DNA of 14,276 nt from an uncultured Faecalibacterium sp. Its GTDB lineage: Bacteria; Bacillota; Clostridia; Oscillospirales; Ruminococcaceae. The notes under the pieces are model-generated. The model ran no database searches and was not told the origin of the DNA. It saw only the letters and a list, made by a program, of their open reading frames with translations. The translations under genes were made by a program, and so were the position numbers. The stretch lies in assembly GCA_900765105.1 (NCBI GenBank), contig CAAFQM010000021.1, forward strand, positions 1 to 14,276, written 5' to 3'. Numbering within the stretch: position 1 is the first letter of the stretch; each line of letters begins with the position of its first letter. Positions 12,465 to 14,276 of the stretch are shown piece after piece.

Positions 12465-13571
12465 ATGAACGCATATCTTCTTTTGGCAAACGGCATGGTC
12501 TTTGCCGGGCAGTCAGTGGGTGCCGAGGGCGTGACCGTGGGCGAGGTGGTGTTCGCCACCGGCATGGTCGGCTTTCAGGAAACCCTGACCGACCCCAGCT
12601 ACTACGGCCAGATCATCACCCAGACTTACCCCCTCATCGGCAACTACGGCATGAACAAGGACGACATGGAGTCGGACAAGATCTGGGCAAAGGGCTATAT
12701 CGTCCGCGAAGCCTGCACCACCCCCTCCAACTGGCGCTGCGAGGAAACGCTGGACAGCTTTTTGAAAAAGAACAACACCATCGGCATCGAGGGTATCGAT
12801 ACCCGCCACCTGACCCGCATCATCCGGGAAAGCGGCGTTATGAACGGTGCGATCCTGACCACATTTGACCCCGCTGACCCGGCCAACAAGGCACAGACGG
12901 AAGAACTGCTGGCACAGATCCGCGCCTATGCTGTGACCGACGCCGTGAAGAACGTCACCTGCGAAAAGCCCGAGGTGTTCAACCCGGCAGGGGAGACCCA
13001 CATCGTGCTGATGCACTACGGCTGCAAGCGCAACATCGTGCGCTGCCTTGTCAAGCGCGGCTGCAAGGTGACGGTCATGCCCGCCTTTGCGACGGCTGAG
13101 GAAATCAAGGCCCTTGCCCCGGACGGCATCATGCTGTCCAACGGCCCCGGCGACCCCGCCGAGCCGGTGGAGGTCATCGAAAACCTGAAGCAGATCTTTG
13201 CGCTGGGCATCCCCACCTTCGGCATCTGCCTGGGCCACCAGCTGAGCGCACTGGCCGCCGGTGCCAAGACCATGAAGCTCAAGTACGGCCACCGCGGCGC
13301 CAACCAGCCCGTCACCGACTTCGAGTCCGGCCGCACCTTCATCACCAGCCAGAACCATGGCTACGCGGTCGTGGGCGACGAGCTGCCCGCCGAGATGGGC
13401 GAGGTGGCACAGGTGAACGCCAACGACGGCACCTGCGAGGGCATCAAGTACAAGAAGTGGAACTGCTTTACCGTGCAGTTCCACCCGGAAGCAAACGGCG
13501 GCCCCAAGGATACCGAGTTCCTGTTCGACCGCTTCCTGAAGAACGTCAAAGCAGCAAAGGAGGCACGCTGA
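12465..13571 (+). CDS. carA: Carbamoyl-phosphate synthase, small (glutaminase) subunit
   Basis: CarA hydrolyses glutamine and channels ammonia to CarB for carbamoyl phosphate, used for pyrimidines and arginine. The 368-aa length is typical. The N-terminal CPSase small-chain domain (1-150) carries GEVVFATGMVGFQETLTDPSY (26-46) and GIEGIDTRHLTR (107-118). The class I amidotransferase domain carries LSNGPGDP (224-231), GICLGHQLSALA with nucleophile C255, and FTVQFHPEA with H340 and E342. The start at 12465 (MNAYLLLANG) has GAGGAA at 12455-12460. The ATG at 12444, which overlaps the pyrE stop, would add seven residues but lacks a clear site. It is followed by carB after 1 nt. Confidence 0.95.
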   Translation: MNAYLLLANGMVFAGQSVGAEGVTVGEVVFATGMVGFQETLTDPSYYGQIITQTYPLIGNYGMNKDDMESDKIWAKGYIVREACTTPSNWRCEETLDSFLKKNNTIGIEGIDTRHLTRIIRESGVMNGAILTTFDPADPANKAQTEELLAQIRAYAVTDAVKNVTCEKPEVFNPAGETHIVLMHYGCKRNIVRCLVKRGCKVTVMPAFATAEEIKALAPDGIMLSNGPGDPAEPVEVIENLKQIFALGIPTFGICLGHQLSALAAGAKTMKLKYGHRGANQPVTDFESGRTFITSQNHGYAVVGDELPAEMGEVAQVNANDGTCEGIKYKKWNCFTVQFHPEANGGPKDTEFLFDRFLKNVKAAKEAR

Positions 13572-13572
13572 A

Positions 13573-14276
13573 ATGCCGAAGGACCCCAGAATCAAAAAAG
13601 TGCTGGTCATTGGCTCCGGCCCCATCATCATCGGTCAGGCCGCGGAGTTCGACTACTCCGGCACCCAGGCCTGCCGCGCCCTGAAAGCAGAGGGCATCGA
13701 GACCGTTCTGCTCAACTCCAACCCCGCAACCATCATGACCGACCCGGATGTGGCCGACCATGTTTACATCGAGCCCATGACCCTCGAGGTCGTGGAGCGC
13801 ATTCTGGACATCGAAAAGCCCGACTCTGTGCTGCCGAACCTCGGCGGCCAGATGGGCCTGAACCTGTCCATGGAGCTGGCCCGTTCCGGTTATCTGGACC
13901 GCACCGGCATCCGCCTGCTGGCCTGCAAGCCCGAGACCATCGACCGCGCTGAGGACCGCGAACTGTTCAAGGAGACGATGGAAAAGCTGCATCAGCCCAT
14001 CATCCCCTCTGAGGTCGTGGAGACCCTGCAGGATGCTCTGGCCTGCGCCGACCGCATCGGCTACCCGGTCATCGTGCGCCCGGCCTTCACCATGGGCGGC
14101 ACCGGCGGCGGTATCTGCGAGACCCGCGATAAGCTGATCGAGATCGGCACCAACGGCCTGCGTCTTTCCCCCATCCATCAGATCCTGGTGGAAAAGTGCA
14201 TCGCCGGCTGGAAAGAGATCGAGTACGAGGTCATGCGCGACCACAAGGGCAACGTGATCACCGTGTGTAACATGGA
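13573..14276 (+). CDS. carB: Carbamoyl-phosphate synthase, large subunit (3' end outside window)
   Basis: CarB makes carbamoyl phosphate from bicarbonate, ammonia and two ATP. The first 234 codons are present of a protein normally about 1,060-1,080 aa; the frame is open to the window end. It starts with MPKDPRIKKVLVIGSGPIII, followed by GQAAEFDYSGTQACRALK, NSNPATIMTDPDVAD (near 49-63) and NLGGQMGLNLS, all matching the N-terminal pre-ATP-grasp domain. The ATP-grasp glycine loop RPAFTMGGTGGG follows near residues 172-183. The start at 13573 has AAAGGAGG at 13556-13563, 9 nt away, and the gene is 1 nt from the carA stop. It has no sign of damage in the visible part. Confidence 0.96.
   Translation, partial: MPKDPRIKKVLVIGSGPIIIGQAAEFDYSGTQACRALKAEGIETVLLNSNPATIMTDPDVADHVYIEPMTLEVVERILDIEKPDSVLPNLGGQMGLNLSMELARSGYLDRTGIRLLACKPETIDRAEDRELFKETMEKLHQPIIPSEVVETLQDALACADRIGYPVIVRPAFTMGGTGGGICETRDKLIEIGTNGLRLSPIHQILVEKCIAGWKEIEYEVMRDHKGNVITVCNM

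Noticed and set aside
12513..14244. Long - strand frames opposite carA and carB
   Set aside because: Antisense shadows; the + strand encodes unmistakable CarA and CarB.

Overview
The window is about 14.3 kb of fairly GC-rich (roughly 58-60%) bacterial chromosome with strong AGGAGG-type ribosome binding sites, sigma-70/sigma-A type promoters and tightly packed catabolic and biosynthetic genes. The protein families (short-form CysE, pyrK/pyrD class 1B dihydroorotate dehydrogenase, type 2 OMP decarboxylase, UxaA/UxaB/UxaC) fit a Gram-positive anaerobe of the Clostridia. My best guess is a Faecalibacterium-like Oscillospiraceae/Ruminococcaceae gut bacterium. That is an inference from composition and gene content, not a database match. 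There are no rRNA, tRNA, transposase, CRISPR or prophage signals.

Region 1 (5-523) holds one + strand gene of unknown function, which converges on the uronate cluster at a 13-bp terminator hairpin. Region 2 (582-6630) is a hexuronate catabolism locus. On the - strand, reading leftward from about 4870, are uxaB (tagaturonate reductase), uxaA (altronate dehydratase), a 54-codon single-pass membrane protein and an aldose 1-epimerase-like protein. uxaC (uronate isomerase) is transcribed divergently on the + strand. Together UxaC, UxaB and UxaA convert galacturonate through tagaturonate and altronate to 2-keto-3-deoxygluconate. The KDG kinase/aldolase, the uptake system and the regulator are not in the window. 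The 328-bp divergent region carries a good promoter in each direction. Each promoter overlaps a copy of a TTGTATACAA-type palindrome, and a third copy lies in the uxaC leader.

Region 3 (about 6709-7536) is a single - strand cysE (serine acetyltransferase) with its own promoter and terminator. Region 4 (7663 to the window end) is a pyrimidine biosynthesis cluster: pyrC, pyrF, pyrK, pyrD, then a second promoter, pyrE, carA and the start of carB. pyrB and pyrR are not in the window.

The most interesting element is the roughly 210-nt pyr leader. It has a promoter, a well-initiated 62-codon leader ORF rich in Phe and Cys, an 8-U tract, and an intrinsic terminator followed by a 9-T run, all inside the ORF. 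The ORF then runs across the pyrC ribosome binding site and stops 13 nt inside pyrC. This is the architecture of the enterobacterial pyrBI attenuator, in which UTP-dependent pausing is coupled to leader translation. Gram-positive pyr operons are normally controlled by the RNA-binding protein PyrR. A pyrBI-like attenuator on a pyrC-led operon in a Clostridia-like genome would be an independent and, as far as I know, undescribed solution.
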